From: Pseudomonadota bacterium
GTDB lineage: Bacteria; Desulfobacterota; Binatia; UBA12015
NCBI GenBank assembly: GCA_005777805.1
Contig: SXLG01000177.1
Location: 1 to 40,843 of the forward strand
Length of the DNA: 40,843 nucleotides
Direction: 5' to 3'
Shown: positions 15,639 through 23,507 of the stretch, in pieces
How the letters are laid out: each line of letters starts with the position of its first letter
Numbering within the stretch: the stretch's first letter is position 1
Translations under genes and position numbers: made by a program
Notes under the pieces: generated by a model
Database searches by the model: none
The model's input: the letters and a program-made list of their open reading frames with translations, nothing else
Told to the model about the DNA's origin: nothing

Positions 15639-16745
15639 ATGCAACGCTACGCCGTGATCATGGCCGGGGGCTCGGGCGAGCGCTTCTGGCCGGCCAGCCG
15701 CCAGGCTCGCCCGAAGCAGCTCCTGCGCCTCACCGACCCCGAGCGCACGATGCTCGGCGAGGCGATCGACCGGATCGCTCCGCTGATCCCGCCCGAGCGG
15801 GTGTTGATCGCCACCAACGAGATCCTCGCCGAACCCATCCGGCGGGGCCTGCCCGAGATTCCGCCCGAGAATGTCATCGCCGAACCGGCCAAGCGCAACA
15901 CCGCCGCCTGTTTGGCCCTCGCCACAGCCCACCTGCGCCATCGCTACGGCGACGCACCCGTGGCGATGGCCGTGCTCACCGCCGATCACAAGATCGCCGA
16001 CCCCGAACGCTTCCGGCAGACGGTGGATGCAGCCCTCACCTTTGCCGAGAGCAACGACGCCCTCGTCACGATCGGCGTCCGGCCGACGCGGCCCGAGACC
16101 GGCTACGGCTACATCGAGATCGAGACGAAGCTTGCTCCCGCCAGCGGCGCTCCGAGCCCTGCCGACGTCCGACCCGTCGCCCGATTCCGCGAGAAGCCCG
16201 ACCTCGCCACCGCGCGCGAGTTCGCGATCTCCGGCCACCACCTCTGGAACAGCGGCATGTTCTTCTGGCGCACCGACACCCTCACCCAGGGCTTCATCAA
16301 GCACATGCCGGCGCTCGCCACCGCACTGCCGGTGCTCACCACCGCCATCGCGAGCGCAAACCATTCAGGCTTGCTCTCCTGTTTCTCGGCGCTCGACGAC
16401 ACCTCGATCGACGTGGGCCTGATGGAACGCGCGGCCAACGTACACGTCATCCCGGCATCGTTTGCCTGGGACGACGTCGGTGCCTGGGACGCGCTCTCCC
16501 GCACCCGCGAATGCGATCCGCAGGGCAACGTCGCGACCGGAGACCCCGTCCTGATCGAGAGCCGTGACTGCATCGTCTACAACGAAGCCGGGCCCGACCA
16601 GATCGCGCTGGCACTGGTCGGCGTGCGCGATCTGGTCGTCGCCGCGACGGCCGATGCGGTGCTGGTCTGTGCCCGCGATCGCGTCCAGGACGTCCGGCGG
16701 GCGGTCGCCGAGCTGCGCCGCACCGGGCGCGGCAATAAGACTTGA
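15639..16745 (+). CDS. manC: mannose-1-phosphate guanylyltransferase
   Basis: The enzyme makes GDP-mannose from mannose-1-phosphate and GTP, feeding polysaccharide or glycolipid synthesis. The 368-residue protein begins with the nucleotidyltransferase signature 'GGSGERFWPASRQARPKQ' (10-27). It contains 'FREKPDLATA', 'HHLWNSGMFFWR', 'IDVGLMERA' and 'FAWDDVGAWDAL'. It ends after the left-handed beta-helix region and lacks the C-terminal mannose-6-phosphate isomerase domain of bifunctional AlgA/ManC enzymes, so it is the single-activity type. AGAGG lies 7-11 nt before the ATG. No other GDP-mannose genes are in the window. Confidence 0.94.
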   Translation: MQRYAVIMAGGSGERFWPASRQARPKQLLRLTDPERTMLGEAIDRIAPLIPPERVLIATNEILAEPIRRGLPEIPPENVIAEPAKRNTAACLALATAHLRHRYGDAPVAMAVLTADHKIADPERFRQTVDAALTFAESNDALVTIGVRPTRPETGYGYIEIETKLAPASGAPSPADVRPVARFREKPDLATAREFAISGHHLWNSGMFFWRTDTLTQGFIKHMPALATALPVLTTAIASANHSGLLSCFSALDDTSIDVGLMERAANVHVIPASFAWDDVGAWDALSRTRECDPQGNVATGDPVLIESRDCIVYNEAGPDQIALALVGVRDLVVAATADAVLVCARDRVQDVRRAVAELRRTGRGNKT

Positions 16746-17067
16746 TAGCGCACGTCGCCCCCGGCGAGCACCGCCGTGCTCCGCGCGGGGCAAGGCGGAG
16801 ATGGCGACAATCCTTGACGAGACACGAGAGTCCCGCTGAGGGATCCTCCCGATGCGCGGGCTGGCGCACCTCGCCACGGCCAGCCCGCGGCCCGATCCAG
16901 GACGATCGAAACCGCTGTGTCCATGAGGCCCAGCGCCTCGGGCAGACGTCTTCCGGAGATCTCCTCGATTCTCCCCAGCCCCTATCGCCTCGCTCGAAGC
17001 ATTGGAGTATCTTCCGCCGAACAGGCAGCAGGTCGGCCTGGTTCAGCGGCAGGCGGAGAGCAGGGGA
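16746..17067 (+). other. gene-free stretch between manC and the WS/DGAT-like gene
   Basis: About 320 nt without a convincing gene. It holds a strong hairpin (16855-16889). There is also a weak echo of the manC end: 16731-16754 resembles 16803-16827, offset 72, about 15 of 24 positions. The 12-mer GGCGACAATCCT at 16803 recurs at 20395 in another gene-free region. No promoter stands out. Confidence 0.5.
16855..16889. terminator. strong hairpin, possible transcription terminator after manC
   Basis: CGCGGGCTGG (16855-16864) is perfectly complementary to CCAGCCCGCG (16880-16889). One extra C-G pair inside makes an 11-bp stem with a 13-nt loop. It lies about 110 nt after the manC stop. There is no T-run, so termination would have to be atypical. 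A regulatory hairpin is an alternative. Confidence 0.45.
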
Positions 17068-18444
17068 ATGGCGGCAGACGGAGACGATCTCGCGCGGCAA
17101 CGTGAGCCACGCAACGCACACGCAAGGGGCGAGACTGCTATCCCCATGGCCCATGCCGGAGTGATTGCCCACCTCGGTTCACGGCCCAACGCCGCACTCC
17201 TGCTGCGCGGCATAGCAAGGCTCGCCGCCGACCAACCGAGCCTCCGTACGACCCGCCACGGCGTCCTGCCGATCGAGCATTTCGACCCGCCCTATCATCT
17301 GCGCTGGGAGCAGGTCGCCGACCGGCGCTTCCTCGCGCGAACGATCGAGACGCGCTTGGCATCGCCTCTCGCTCCGCACCGGCCGCTCTGGGAGTTGCAC
17401 TGTTTTGCCCTGCCGGAAGGCGCGGCACTGCTCCTCAAGGTCTCGGCCACGCTCGAACGCGAGGCCGGCGGGGCGGTTGGCCTGCTGGAGAACCTGGCAC
17501 GCGCCTGCGCGGACGAGAGCGAGCCCGCGGTCGAGGACGCGGGACTCCTGGCGCTGCCCGGCTGGGCCCTCGATCGCGCACGCGGCGCGCTCGGCAACGC
17601 GCTGGGCCTCCTCGACGGGCCGCTCGAGCGACTTCGCGGAGCCGTCTCGGAGCTGCCGACACCGGACCTGCTCTTCTCTCGTGCGCGTGACGCCTCGGCC
17701 GCCGGGGCGGCGCTGGCCGGCCACGCGCTCGAGGTCGCACGTTCGCTCGGGCTCTCGCTCAATGAGCGCGCCGCCGCGCCCACGGCCGGGGGACTGGCGT
17801 GGCCCGTCGGCGGCAGGCGTCGGGTCGGGGCTTTCGACCTGCCGCTCGGCGCACTCGAAGCTCTGGGCGCCGGCATGAGGACCAGCGTCGGAACTCTCGT
17901 CCTCGCCGGCACCAGCAGCGCACTGGCGCGCCTTGAGAGCGATCGCGGCGTCACGGTCCCGGACGTGGTCGCAGCAAGAGTCGGCTTGCCCGACCTCGGC
18001 ACGACGGAACTCCTGCTGCCGCTGGGCCACCTGAGCCCGCTCGCACGCGCCGAACGCATCCACACCTCGCTCGCGGGCCGACTGCTCGAGCGCGACCAGC
18101 CCGTCGTCGGCGCACTCGCCGCCGGACTCACGGCTCTGCCGCGAACCCTCTCCTGGCTGGCGCGCCCGATCTTTGGCGCGTCGTTCGCCCTGAGCATCCG
18201 CGTCGAGGCCCCGCGCCAGGAACCGCAGACTATTGCTGGCGCCCGGATCGAGCGCCTCTACCCGATCGTCGGCTCGACACGGGACTGCGCTCTCACGATC
18301 GGCGCGCTGCCGCGCGACGGGAGGCTCGGCGTCTCGTTCACCGTGGACGAGGAAGCGCTACCACAGCCCGAAATCCTCGAGACCTCTCTGCGTTCCTCGT
18401 TCGCCGAACTCTGTGCCAGCCGCCCCGGCAGTCCCGCTCACTGA
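17068..18444 (+). CDS. WS/DGAT-like acyltransferase homologue lacking the catalytic HHxxxDG
   Basis: The 458-residue protein follows the wax-ester synthase/diacylglycerol acyltransferase layout: 'IPMAHAGVIAHLG' (the PMHVG position), 'HFDPPYHLRWEQV', 'LASPLAPHRPLWELHCF' and the C-terminal domain 'LYPIVGSTRDCALTIGALPRDGRLGVSFTVDEEALP'. Where active enzymes have HHxxxDG, this one reads 'SATLERE' (126-132), after 'LLLKV' and before 'GGAVGLLENL'. Both catalytic histidines are gone, so it is probably not an acyltransferase. It may bind lipid or regulate an active paralogue. The start at 17068 (AGGGG just upstream) is uncertain; 17002 or 17146 are possible. Homology is moderately certain, function unknown. 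Confidence 0.72.
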   Translation: MAADGDDLARQREPRNAHARGETAIPMAHAGVIAHLGSRPNAALLLRGIARLAADQPSLRTTRHGVLPIEHFDPPYHLRWEQVADRRFLARTIETRLASPLAPHRPLWELHCFALPEGAALLLKVSATLEREAGGAVGLLENLARACADESEPAVEDAGLLALPGWALDRARGALGNALGLLDGPLERLRGAVSELPTPDLLFSRARDASAAGAALAGHALEVARSLGLSLNERAAAPTAGGLAWPVGGRRRVGAFDLPLGALEALGAGMRTSVGTLVLAGTSSALARLESDRGVTVPDVVAARVGLPDLGTTELLLPLGHLSPLARAERIHTSLAGRLLERDQPVVGALAAGLTALPRTLSWLARPIFGASFALSIRVEAPRQEPQTIAGARIERLYPIVGSTRDCALTIGALPRDGRLGVSFTVDEEALPQPEILETSLRSSFAELCASRPGSPAH

Positions 18445-18460
18445 TCCGGCCATTCGCCTC

Positions 18461-18580
18461 GGCCCCAGGGATTCATGACGGCTCCGACACAGCGTACGCC
18501 TGCGAATAGCGGCCGCATCGCCCGCCGCGGGGAACCCGGGCATTCGTGATGCCTCCGACGCCGCGTGCGCCCACACCGGG
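18461..18580 (+). repeat. imperfect direct repeat duplicating the start of the CHAD gene, offset 71 bp
   Basis: ATTCATGACGGCTCCGAC (18471-18488) and ATTCGTGATGCCTCCGAC (18542-18559) match at 15 of 18 positions. Similarity continues for another 16 nt at a lower level. The second copy is the start region of the CHAD gene. The first copy opens a 24-codon ORF (18475-18549) beginning 'MTAPTQRTPANSGR', against 'MPPTPRAPTPGR' of the real gene. The preceding CGGCCCCAGGGATTCATG is also close to CGGCCCCCGGGATTCGTG at 20169. Confidence 0.7.
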
Positions 18581-19670
18581 GCGGGCTCCGACGCTGGGCG
18601 CTTGCGCCACGACCTGGCTTGACAAGCAATGTAAACGTCTCTTCGATTGCCTCGCGGCCGCGCTCGACGGCCGCGACCCCGAAGGCGTCCATGATATGCG
18701 CGTGGCCACGCGACGACTGCGCGCCGCCCTCGAGGTCTTCGCGCCCTGGATGGCGCCAGCTAGCGCAGACCAGGTGGGTTGCCACCTGCGACGTCTCGGG
18801 CGAGCACTCGGGCGGACGCGCGAAATCGACGTGGCGTTGCTCCAGCTCAGCCAGGCCGGCGACCGCACCACGCCGGAGCGACGACTCGCCATCGAGGAAG
18901 TGAGCGCGTGTCTCGTCAAGAAGCGCCGCAAGGCACGGCGGCGCATGATTCGCGCCTTCGCGGCAGTCGATCTCGACCGCCTGCGGCAGACACTCGAGGC
19001 CCTGCCACGGGAACACCTCGCGGTTTCGGCGAGCGCGCTGCCCTTCGTCACCCTGGCCGCGGCGGTTAGCCCCGAGCTGCTAACGGCCGCGCGAAGGATC
19101 GTCGCCGCGGCCGAGATGCGCGCCGAGGTCGGCAGTGCCGAGGCTCTCGACATCCTGCACGCGACGCGAATCGACGCCAAGCGTCTGCGCTACCGGATCG
19201 AAATCCTCAAGCCCGGACTCGGAGACGCTGCCGGGGAGGCCCTGGTCGCCCTGCGGCAGTTGCAGGATCACCTCGGCGGCCTGCACGATGATTCTATTCT
19301 GGTCGCTCTTCTGGCCGAGGTCGGCGGCACGGTGCGCGAATCCTCACGCCCTCTCCTCGCAGCCGAAGTGCAACGGCTGCACGCCCTGCGCGGGCAACGC
19401 CTGCGCCGGGACGAGAAGGCCTGTCGCCACGACCTCGCCACCCTCGCCGCGAGCGGTTTCGTCGAATCGCTCGAGGTTCTCCTGCGGGAAGCCGCGCCGA
19501 CAGCACCCGTGCCCGCCGACCCCCGGGCCGATTTCGCCACCCCCGAGCTCCCGGATGAGAACACCGGGACGCCGTCGCAGCTTCTTCCAGAAGCGCCGAC
19601 GCTGCCGTGCGACCCGCCGCGCACGCCACTAAAGCGCCCCCGTGCCTCGCACGATGCAGCCTTGGATTGA
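18549..19670 (+). CDS. CHAD domain protein
   Basis: The 373-residue product has the helical CHAD domain: 'GVHDMRVATRRLRAALEVF', 'LRRLGRALGRTREIDVALLQL', then 'ILHATRIDAKRLRYRIEIL' and 'LRQLQDHLGGLHDD'. The conserved His and Arg/Lys residues of both helical repeats are present. CHAD domains are known to bind inorganic polyphosphate, and this one lacks an attached CYTH phosphatase domain. A polyphosphate-granule role is therefore plausible, not proven. The tail after about residue 320 is Pro-rich. ATG 18549 and GTG 18546 are both possible starts; a 24-codon upstream ORF ends across them (TGATG). Its end overlaps the MEKHLA gene. Confidence 0.86.
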   Translation: MPPTPRAPTPGRAPTLGACATTWLDKQCKRLFDCLAAALDGRDPEGVHDMRVATRRLRAALEVFAPWMAPASADQVGCHLRRLGRALGRTREIDVALLQLSQAGDRTTPERRLAIEEVSACLVKKRRKARRRMIRAFAAVDLDRLRQTLEALPREHLAVSASALPFVTLAAAVSPELLTAARRIVAAAEMRAEVGSAEALDILHATRIDAKRLRYRIEILKPGLGDAAGEALVALRQLQDHLGGLHDDSILVALLAEVGGTVRESSRPLLAAEVQRLHALRGQRLRRDEKACRHDLATLAASGFVESLEVLLREAAPTAPVPADPRADFATPELPDENTGTPSQLLPEAPTLPCDPPRTPLKRPRASHDAALD

Positions 19671-20121
19671 ACCGCGACTGGTGGCTCACGCCTGCCTGCT
19701 CGTCGAGTCCTATCAGCGCATGGTCGGCCGGCCGCTGCTGCACGCGGCCGGTGACACGACGGGCATCGCTGGTGCCCTCTATCGCGCTCCGTTCGTGGTG
19801 GTGTCGCACGACACGGCCGATCCGCCCTGTCTCAACTATGGTAACCAGAGGGCCCTCGAACTCTGGGAGATGAGCTGGCCGCGCCTGATCGGGACGCCCT
19901 CGCGCGAGACGGCGGAAGCTGCGGAGCGCGCCGCCCGAGAGCGTCTGCTGGAGCGGGTCGCACGCGAGGGCTTTGTCGACGACTACACCGGCATTCGTGT
20001 GTCGAGCCGCGGCCGACGTTTCCGCATCGACCGGGCCACGGTGTGGGCCGTGGTCAGTCCCGAAGGTCGCCCCGCCGGGCAAGCAGCAACGTTTTCTGAG
20101 GTGACGTTCCTGGATCCCTGA
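19654..20121 (+). CDS. MEKHLA domain protein
   Basis: The 155-residue protein reads 'LLVESYQRMVGRPLL', 'LYRAPFVVVSHDTADPPCLNYGNQRALELWEMSW', 'PSRETAEAAERAARERLLERVAREGFVDDYTGIRVSSRGRRFRIDRATVW' and 'GQAATFSEVTFL'. That is the complete MEKHLA domain (PAS-related), first described in plant HD-ZIP III proteins and common as a stand-alone bacterial protein. It is thought to be sensory, with unknown ligand. The ATG at 19654 overlaps the end of the CHAD gene by 17 nt, so coupled expression is likely. A GTG 12 nt earlier is an alternative start. Its final codons and stop are echoed 73 bp downstream. Confidence 0.9.
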   Translation: MQPWIEPRLVAHACLLVESYQRMVGRPLLHAAGDTTGIAGALYRAPFVVVSHDTADPPCLNYGNQRALELWEMSWPRLIGTPSRETAEAAERAARERLLERVAREGFVDDYTGIRVSSRGRRFRIDRATVWAVVSPEGRPAGQAATFSEVTFLDP

Positions 20122-20400
20122 GCGCGGGGCGATGCCTGCGGCGACGGCTCTGGTCTGAACGGACTCGCGGCCCCCGGGATTCGTGGATCCCTGAGCATGA
20201 GGCGCGATGCGACGCGCCAACCGGCCGCCCAGATCCGCCACCACGCCGTCGCCACGAGCGGCGCGCTGGCGCGTCCATACGAGAATCGCCCTGGCACCAC
20301 CGCTGCGACCGCCCGCGCGACGCTTCGGCCGAGGCCGCAGCACCACCCCGCGTGAGAATCGCCCCGTGCCCCCCCCTGCGGCCGTCCCTCCGTTGGCGAC
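20107..20400 (+). repeat. degenerate tandem repeats of about 73 bp after the MEKHLA gene
   Basis: TTCCTGGATCCCTGAGC (20107-20123), the last codons and stop of the MEKHLA gene, recurs as TTCGTGGATCCCTGAGC at 20180 (16 of 17, offset 73). CGATGC also recurs downstream of both. Further on, GAGAATCGCCC at 20281 recurs at 20354, again offset 73, and the next 30 nt are similar (CTGCG, CCG and CCC blocks). The whole 296-nt gap thus looks like a decayed array of four units. No gene is evident in it. Confidence 0.75.
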
Positions 20401-20417
20401 AATCCTACCGACATCTT

Positions 20418-21113
20418 ATGGGCCAGGAGATGCAAGGCTTCACTGGATTCACCCGCAGCGTCCGGACGCGCCGCCTGCTGGCCCCCCTGCTCGCGACCCT
20501 GCTGGCGATCGCCGGCTGCTCCGCCGCCGCGAAGAAGGCGGCCTACGAGCCCGAGGATCGCGACACCTGGCAGAAGCCGGCCGAGGTAATTTCGCTGCTC
20601 GACATCACCCCGGGCAGCACGCTGGTCGATCTGGGCTCGGGTGGTGGCTACTTCACGGGTCGCCTCGGTCGCGCCACGGGACCCGCGGGCAAGGTCTTCG
20701 CGGTGGACGTCGATCCCACCATGAACGCTCTCCTTGGAACGCGACTCGCGGAAGAGGACATTCGCAACGTGACGATCGTGACGGCCGACCCGAACCATGC
20801 GGGACTCGCCCCGAACTCGATCGATCTCGTCTTCGTCAGCAACACCTACCACCATCTGCCCGATCCGGTGCGGTACTTCGCACGGCTCCTGGCAGCGCTG
20901 CGGCCCGGCGGTCGGGTCGCGATCCTCGAGTACCACCCCGACGCAAACACGTTCGTCCGACTGTTCCGCCATGGCACCGCAGCCGTGCGCATCCGCGACG
21001 AAATGTCGGCCGCCGGCTACATGTTGCTGCGCGAGAAATCGCTCGAACGCCAGGACCTGCTGATCTTCCGGCCCGCCCGCGCCGCGTCGAGAGCGGGCCC
21101 CGACGCCGGCTGA
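20418..21113 (+). CDS. SAM-dependent methyltransferase with lipoprotein signal
   Basis: A signal peptide ending in 'LLAIAGC' (lipobox) precedes a class I methyltransferase. Motif I is 'LVDLGSGGGYFTGRLGRATG', followed by 'VFAVDVDP', 'NSIDLVFVSNTYHHLPDP' and 'LRPGGRVAILEYHPD'. A periplasmic lipid-anchored methyltransferase is unusual, since SAM is cytoplasmic, yet such lipoprotein methyltransferases recur in deltaproteobacteria and relatives. The mature protein is about 190 residues. ATG 20418 and ATG 20430 are both possible starts; the AGGAG abutting 20430 is too close to decide. Substrate unknown. It precedes the tRNA-Thr gene. Confidence 0.83.
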   Translation: MGQEMQGFTGFTRSVRTRRLLAPLLATLLAIAGCSAAAKKAAYEPEDRDTWQKPAEVISLLDITPGSTLVDLGSGGGYFTGRLGRATGPAGKVFAVDVDPTMNALLGTRLAEEDIRNVTIVTADPNHAGLAPNSIDLVFVSNTYHHLPDPVRYFARLLAALRPGGRVAILEYHPDANTFVRLFRHGTAAVRIRDEMSAAGYMLLREKSLERQDLLIFRPARAASRAGPDAG

Positions 21114-21230
21114 GCGCACCGGGGCCCCGGCCGCACGCAGCCGAGCATGGCCCGCGCCAACGGCGACCGCGGCGGGGCCCGCCATAGTGTTGCCGCCCAC
21201 GCGCACGTCGGGTACGGCTGCAACGCCCGC

Positions 21231-21303
21231 GCCACCCTAGCTCAGTTGGGAGAGCAACTGATTCGTAATCAGTAGGTCGCCGGTTCGAGTCCGGCGGGTG
21301 GCT
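21231..21303 (+). tRNA. tRNA-Thr (anticodon CGT)
   Basis: A full cloverleaf can be drawn. Acceptor GCCACCC (21231-21237) pairs with GGGTGGC (21296-21302). The D stem is GCTC/GAGC. The anticodon stem ACTGA/TCAGT has loop TTCGTAA, so the anticodon is CGT and reads ACG (Thr). The T stem is GCCGG/CCGGC with loop TTCGAGT. The discriminator base is T at 21303, and CCA is not encoded directly after it. All stems are perfect. Confidence 0.96.
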
Positions 21304-21629
21304 CTCCACAATTCAGCGTCGTTCGGGCGCTTGGCCCCGGGGCGGGGCGTCCGAAGACACCGGGGTGGTTGTCGCCTGTTCGGGATCCATCCGGGAAGCC
21401 GAGGCGTGGGGCCTTCGCTTGACCCCACTGGGGCAAGGCCGGAGGGGCCGCCCCTGCAGGGCACCACGGCGGCCCCCGTGGTCGGGCTCTCGACGCGAGC
21501 ATCGACGTTGCGGGCCTGCGCTTCGAGCTTCGATTCGCGAGGGATCGCGGAGCGCTCGAACACGGACTTCTCGACGCCAAGCCGCGCCGGCCCACACGCC
21601 CGCAGTCATCCGCAGCGACGAGCCGCTCA
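21304..21629 (+). other. gene-free stretch between tRNA-Thr and the FAD oxidoreductase gene
   Basis: About 325 nt with no convincing gene. Long open frames crossing it run through the tRNA in antisense and contain 'AGLEPATY', the well-known spurious translation of a tRNA. I see no terminator, promoter or repeat. Confidence 0.6.
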
Positions 21630-22964
21630 TCAAGCACTATGTGATAAACCCGGCGCCGTGCGCACCGTCGCGCCGGCGATGCGCGCAAGGCAGAGTTCGG
21701 CCGCGCGCCGCGCGCTGGCGAAGCTGCCATCGGCGAGCAACCCCTCGGCGCCGACCCAGTCACCCGCGACGTAGAGCCCCGGCTCGATCTCGGGCCCGGG
21801 GCGGCCGGCCAGGCCGCCGCCGCGCGCCGTGACCAGAGCGTGCGACACCGTCATGCGTGGCAGGAAGCGGCGGTGCACGACGTGCGCGCGCCAGCCGGGC
21901 TGGAGCAGGTCGGTGAAAGCCTCGAGTTCGGCGAGATCACGCGCCGCGTCCTCCGGAGCCAGCGGGTCCAGATATTTCGCGACGTGCACCAACGCGCCCC
22001 GCCCCGGCGTGAGATCGGCGACGGCGGAGTGAACCGAGAAGTAGAGCGGCGTGTCGATGCCGAGGCCGAAGGTGGTGCGCGGCGCCGGCAGTGCGTCGAG
22101 TGCAAGATCGAGACACGCCGCGCGCACGCCGATCGCGTCGCGCGAGCAGCGCTCGAGAAGCGCCCGGGCCGCACCCGCCCCCAGCCGTGCCGCGTCTTCC
22201 GGCGCGACCGCGAGGATCGCGCTGGTGCAGCGCAGGCAGGTGCCGTCGGCGAGACGCACGACACGGGTGCCACCGTCCACCGGCTCCTCGACCGCATCGA
22301 CACGCACGCCGGTCTCGATCGTCACGCCCGCGGTGATCGCTGCCGCCCGTAAAGCATCGACCAGCTGCTGCCAGCCCCCATCGAGATACAGGACGCTCTT
22401 CGCGAGCGCGCGCTGCACCTGCTCGAGTGCCGCGCCGCCACTCATGAGATCGGGTGCGTTGACGTAGGTCGCAAGCCGCACCAGCGCGCCGAGGAGCAAG
22501 CGTACCTCGCCTGCGTGAGCAACGGACGCGAGCCATTCGCCGACGGTGCGTGCCTGCCACGGTCCAGGGTCGAGCGCACTCAACCGGCCGAGCAAGCGGG
22601 CGACCTCGAGCTTGCCCCGGAACGTGAGCAGCCGGGTCATCAGCAGCTCGCGCGGACCACCGGGGAAGGCGTGCCCGACCCCACCCAGCATGGCGTGTCC
22701 CCCTCCCGTGCGCGGCACGGCCCCGCGCGGCGTGACGCCGAGTTCGGCAAGCACCCGTATCCCGGCCGCGTCACGGTAGAGCGCGTGCGGGCCGACGTTG
22801 AACGAGAACCCATTCTTGACCTGCGTCACGGCGCGGCCGCCGACAAAGCCCGCTTTCTCGAAGAGGCGCACGCGGCGACCCCTACGGCCGATCAGGGCCG
22901 CCGCGCTGAGGCCTGCGATGCCACCGCCAATCACGACGACGTCCGGGGTATGTTCAGTGCTCAT
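21630..22964 (-). CDS. FAD-dependent oxidoreductase, phytoene-desaturase-like amine oxidase fold
   Basis: The 444-residue protein opens with the dinucleotide-binding motif 'VVVIGGGIAGLSAAALIGRRGRRVRLFEKAGFVGGRA' spread over residues 9-45. It continues 'NGFSFNVGPHALYRD' and closes with 'GLYVAGDWVGAEGLLADGSFASARRAAE', the second FAD-binding region. This is the architecture of phytoene desaturases, carotenoid isomerases and related NAD(P)/FAD oxidoreductases. There is no signal peptide. No carotenoid genes are nearby, so the substrate cannot be named. The ATG at 22964 is the natural start by homology; the ribosome-binding site is weak (GGCGGTGG about 9-11 nt upstream). A 540-nt poorly coding region lies upstream. 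Confidence 0.9.
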   Translation of the reverse strand: MSTEHTPDVVVIGGGIAGLSAAALIGRRGRRVRLFEKAGFVGGRAVTQVKNGFSFNVGPHALYRDAAGIRVLAELGVTPRGAVPRTGGGHAMLGGVGHAFPGGPRELLMTRLLTFRGKLEVARLLGRLSALDPGPWQARTVGEWLASVAHAGEVRLLLGALVRLATYVNAPDLMSGGAALEQVQRALAKSVLYLDGGWQQLVDALRAAAITAGVTIETGVRVDAVEEPVDGGTRVVRLADGTCLRCTSAILAVAPEDAARLGAGAARALLERCSRDAIGVRAACLDLALDALPAPRTTFGLGIDTPLYFSVHSAVADLTPGRGALVHVAKYLDPLAPEDAARDLAELEAFTDLLQPGWRAHVVHRRFLPRMTVSHALVTARGGGLAGRPGPEIEPGLYVAGDWVGAEGLLADGSFASARRAAELCLARIAGATVRTAPGLSHSA

Positions 22965-23377
22965 GCTCGCGCCACCGCCTAACACATCCGCCGCCACGGG
23001 ATCTCGTCGTCCCGCTATTCGGCCCGCCGCCCGAAGGGAGGCACGAGAACCTGTAAAAACGACTCCCGCAGATCGACACACCCGCCGCGACGATGGTCCT
23101 CTCGGCCAGTCGACTGCGGCCCGGGAGCTCGTCGTGAGTCACCGACCGACGTCGAACCTGCCCGATCGAGGTGCCCGGACGAGTTCAAGGCGGTCGTAAC
23201 AGGCGCCATCCCTCTCGCCCGCAGGAGTAGATCTCGATCCCGCGCCACGGCGTGTCCGACCACGCGGGCTGCGCGGAGATTGGCGATCGCGCCACGCCAG
23301 ACCTTGATCCCGCGGCCACGGCGTTGACCGATCGGGCCAGTGCGACATAGTGACTTCGCACCAATCCCCGCGTGGAG
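22965..23377 (+). other. gene-poor stretch upstream of the beta-helix protein
   Basis: About 410 nt without a recognisable gene. Short minus-strand frames (such as 23185-23418, 77 codons) exist, but their products match no family I know and they have no clear ribosome-binding site. The stretch contains the 70-bp-offset repeat at 23236/23306. Confidence 0.5.
23231..23375 (+). repeat. imperfect tandem repeat, unit 70 bp
   Basis: GATCCCGCGCCACGGCGT (23236-23253) and GATCCCGCGGCCACGGCGT (23306-23324) are identical apart from one inserted G. Weaker similarity extends through the rest of the 70-nt unit (GGGC, TGCG and CGC blocks). The second unit ends right at the ATG (23378) of the beta-helix gene's putative signal peptide. 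Confidence 0.7.
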
Positions 23378-23507
23378 ATGGCCTTGTCAATACATATCTG
23401 TATCCGTTCCCTCGGCATCTACTCCGGACTCGTCGCGATGGCGGCGCAGAGTGCCCTGCTCGGCGTGACGGCTCGCGGCGGTCGACGTCACCGCCTGCGG
23501 CCAACGT

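Noticed and set aside
14775..16364. Extended 529-codon version of the nuclease gene
   Set aside because: The upstream part is antisense to manC. The signal peptide and SNase domain fix the start near 15371.
21237..21763. Long minus-strand frames ending in 'AGLEPATY' over the tRNA-Thr
   Set aside because: This is the classic spurious antisense translation of a tRNA gene. The frames match no family and run through a perfect cloverleaf.
23185..23418. 77-codon minus-strand ORF upstream of the beta-helix gene
   Set aside because: No ribosome-binding site or recognisable family; it spans the 70-bp repeat, which explains its internal pattern.
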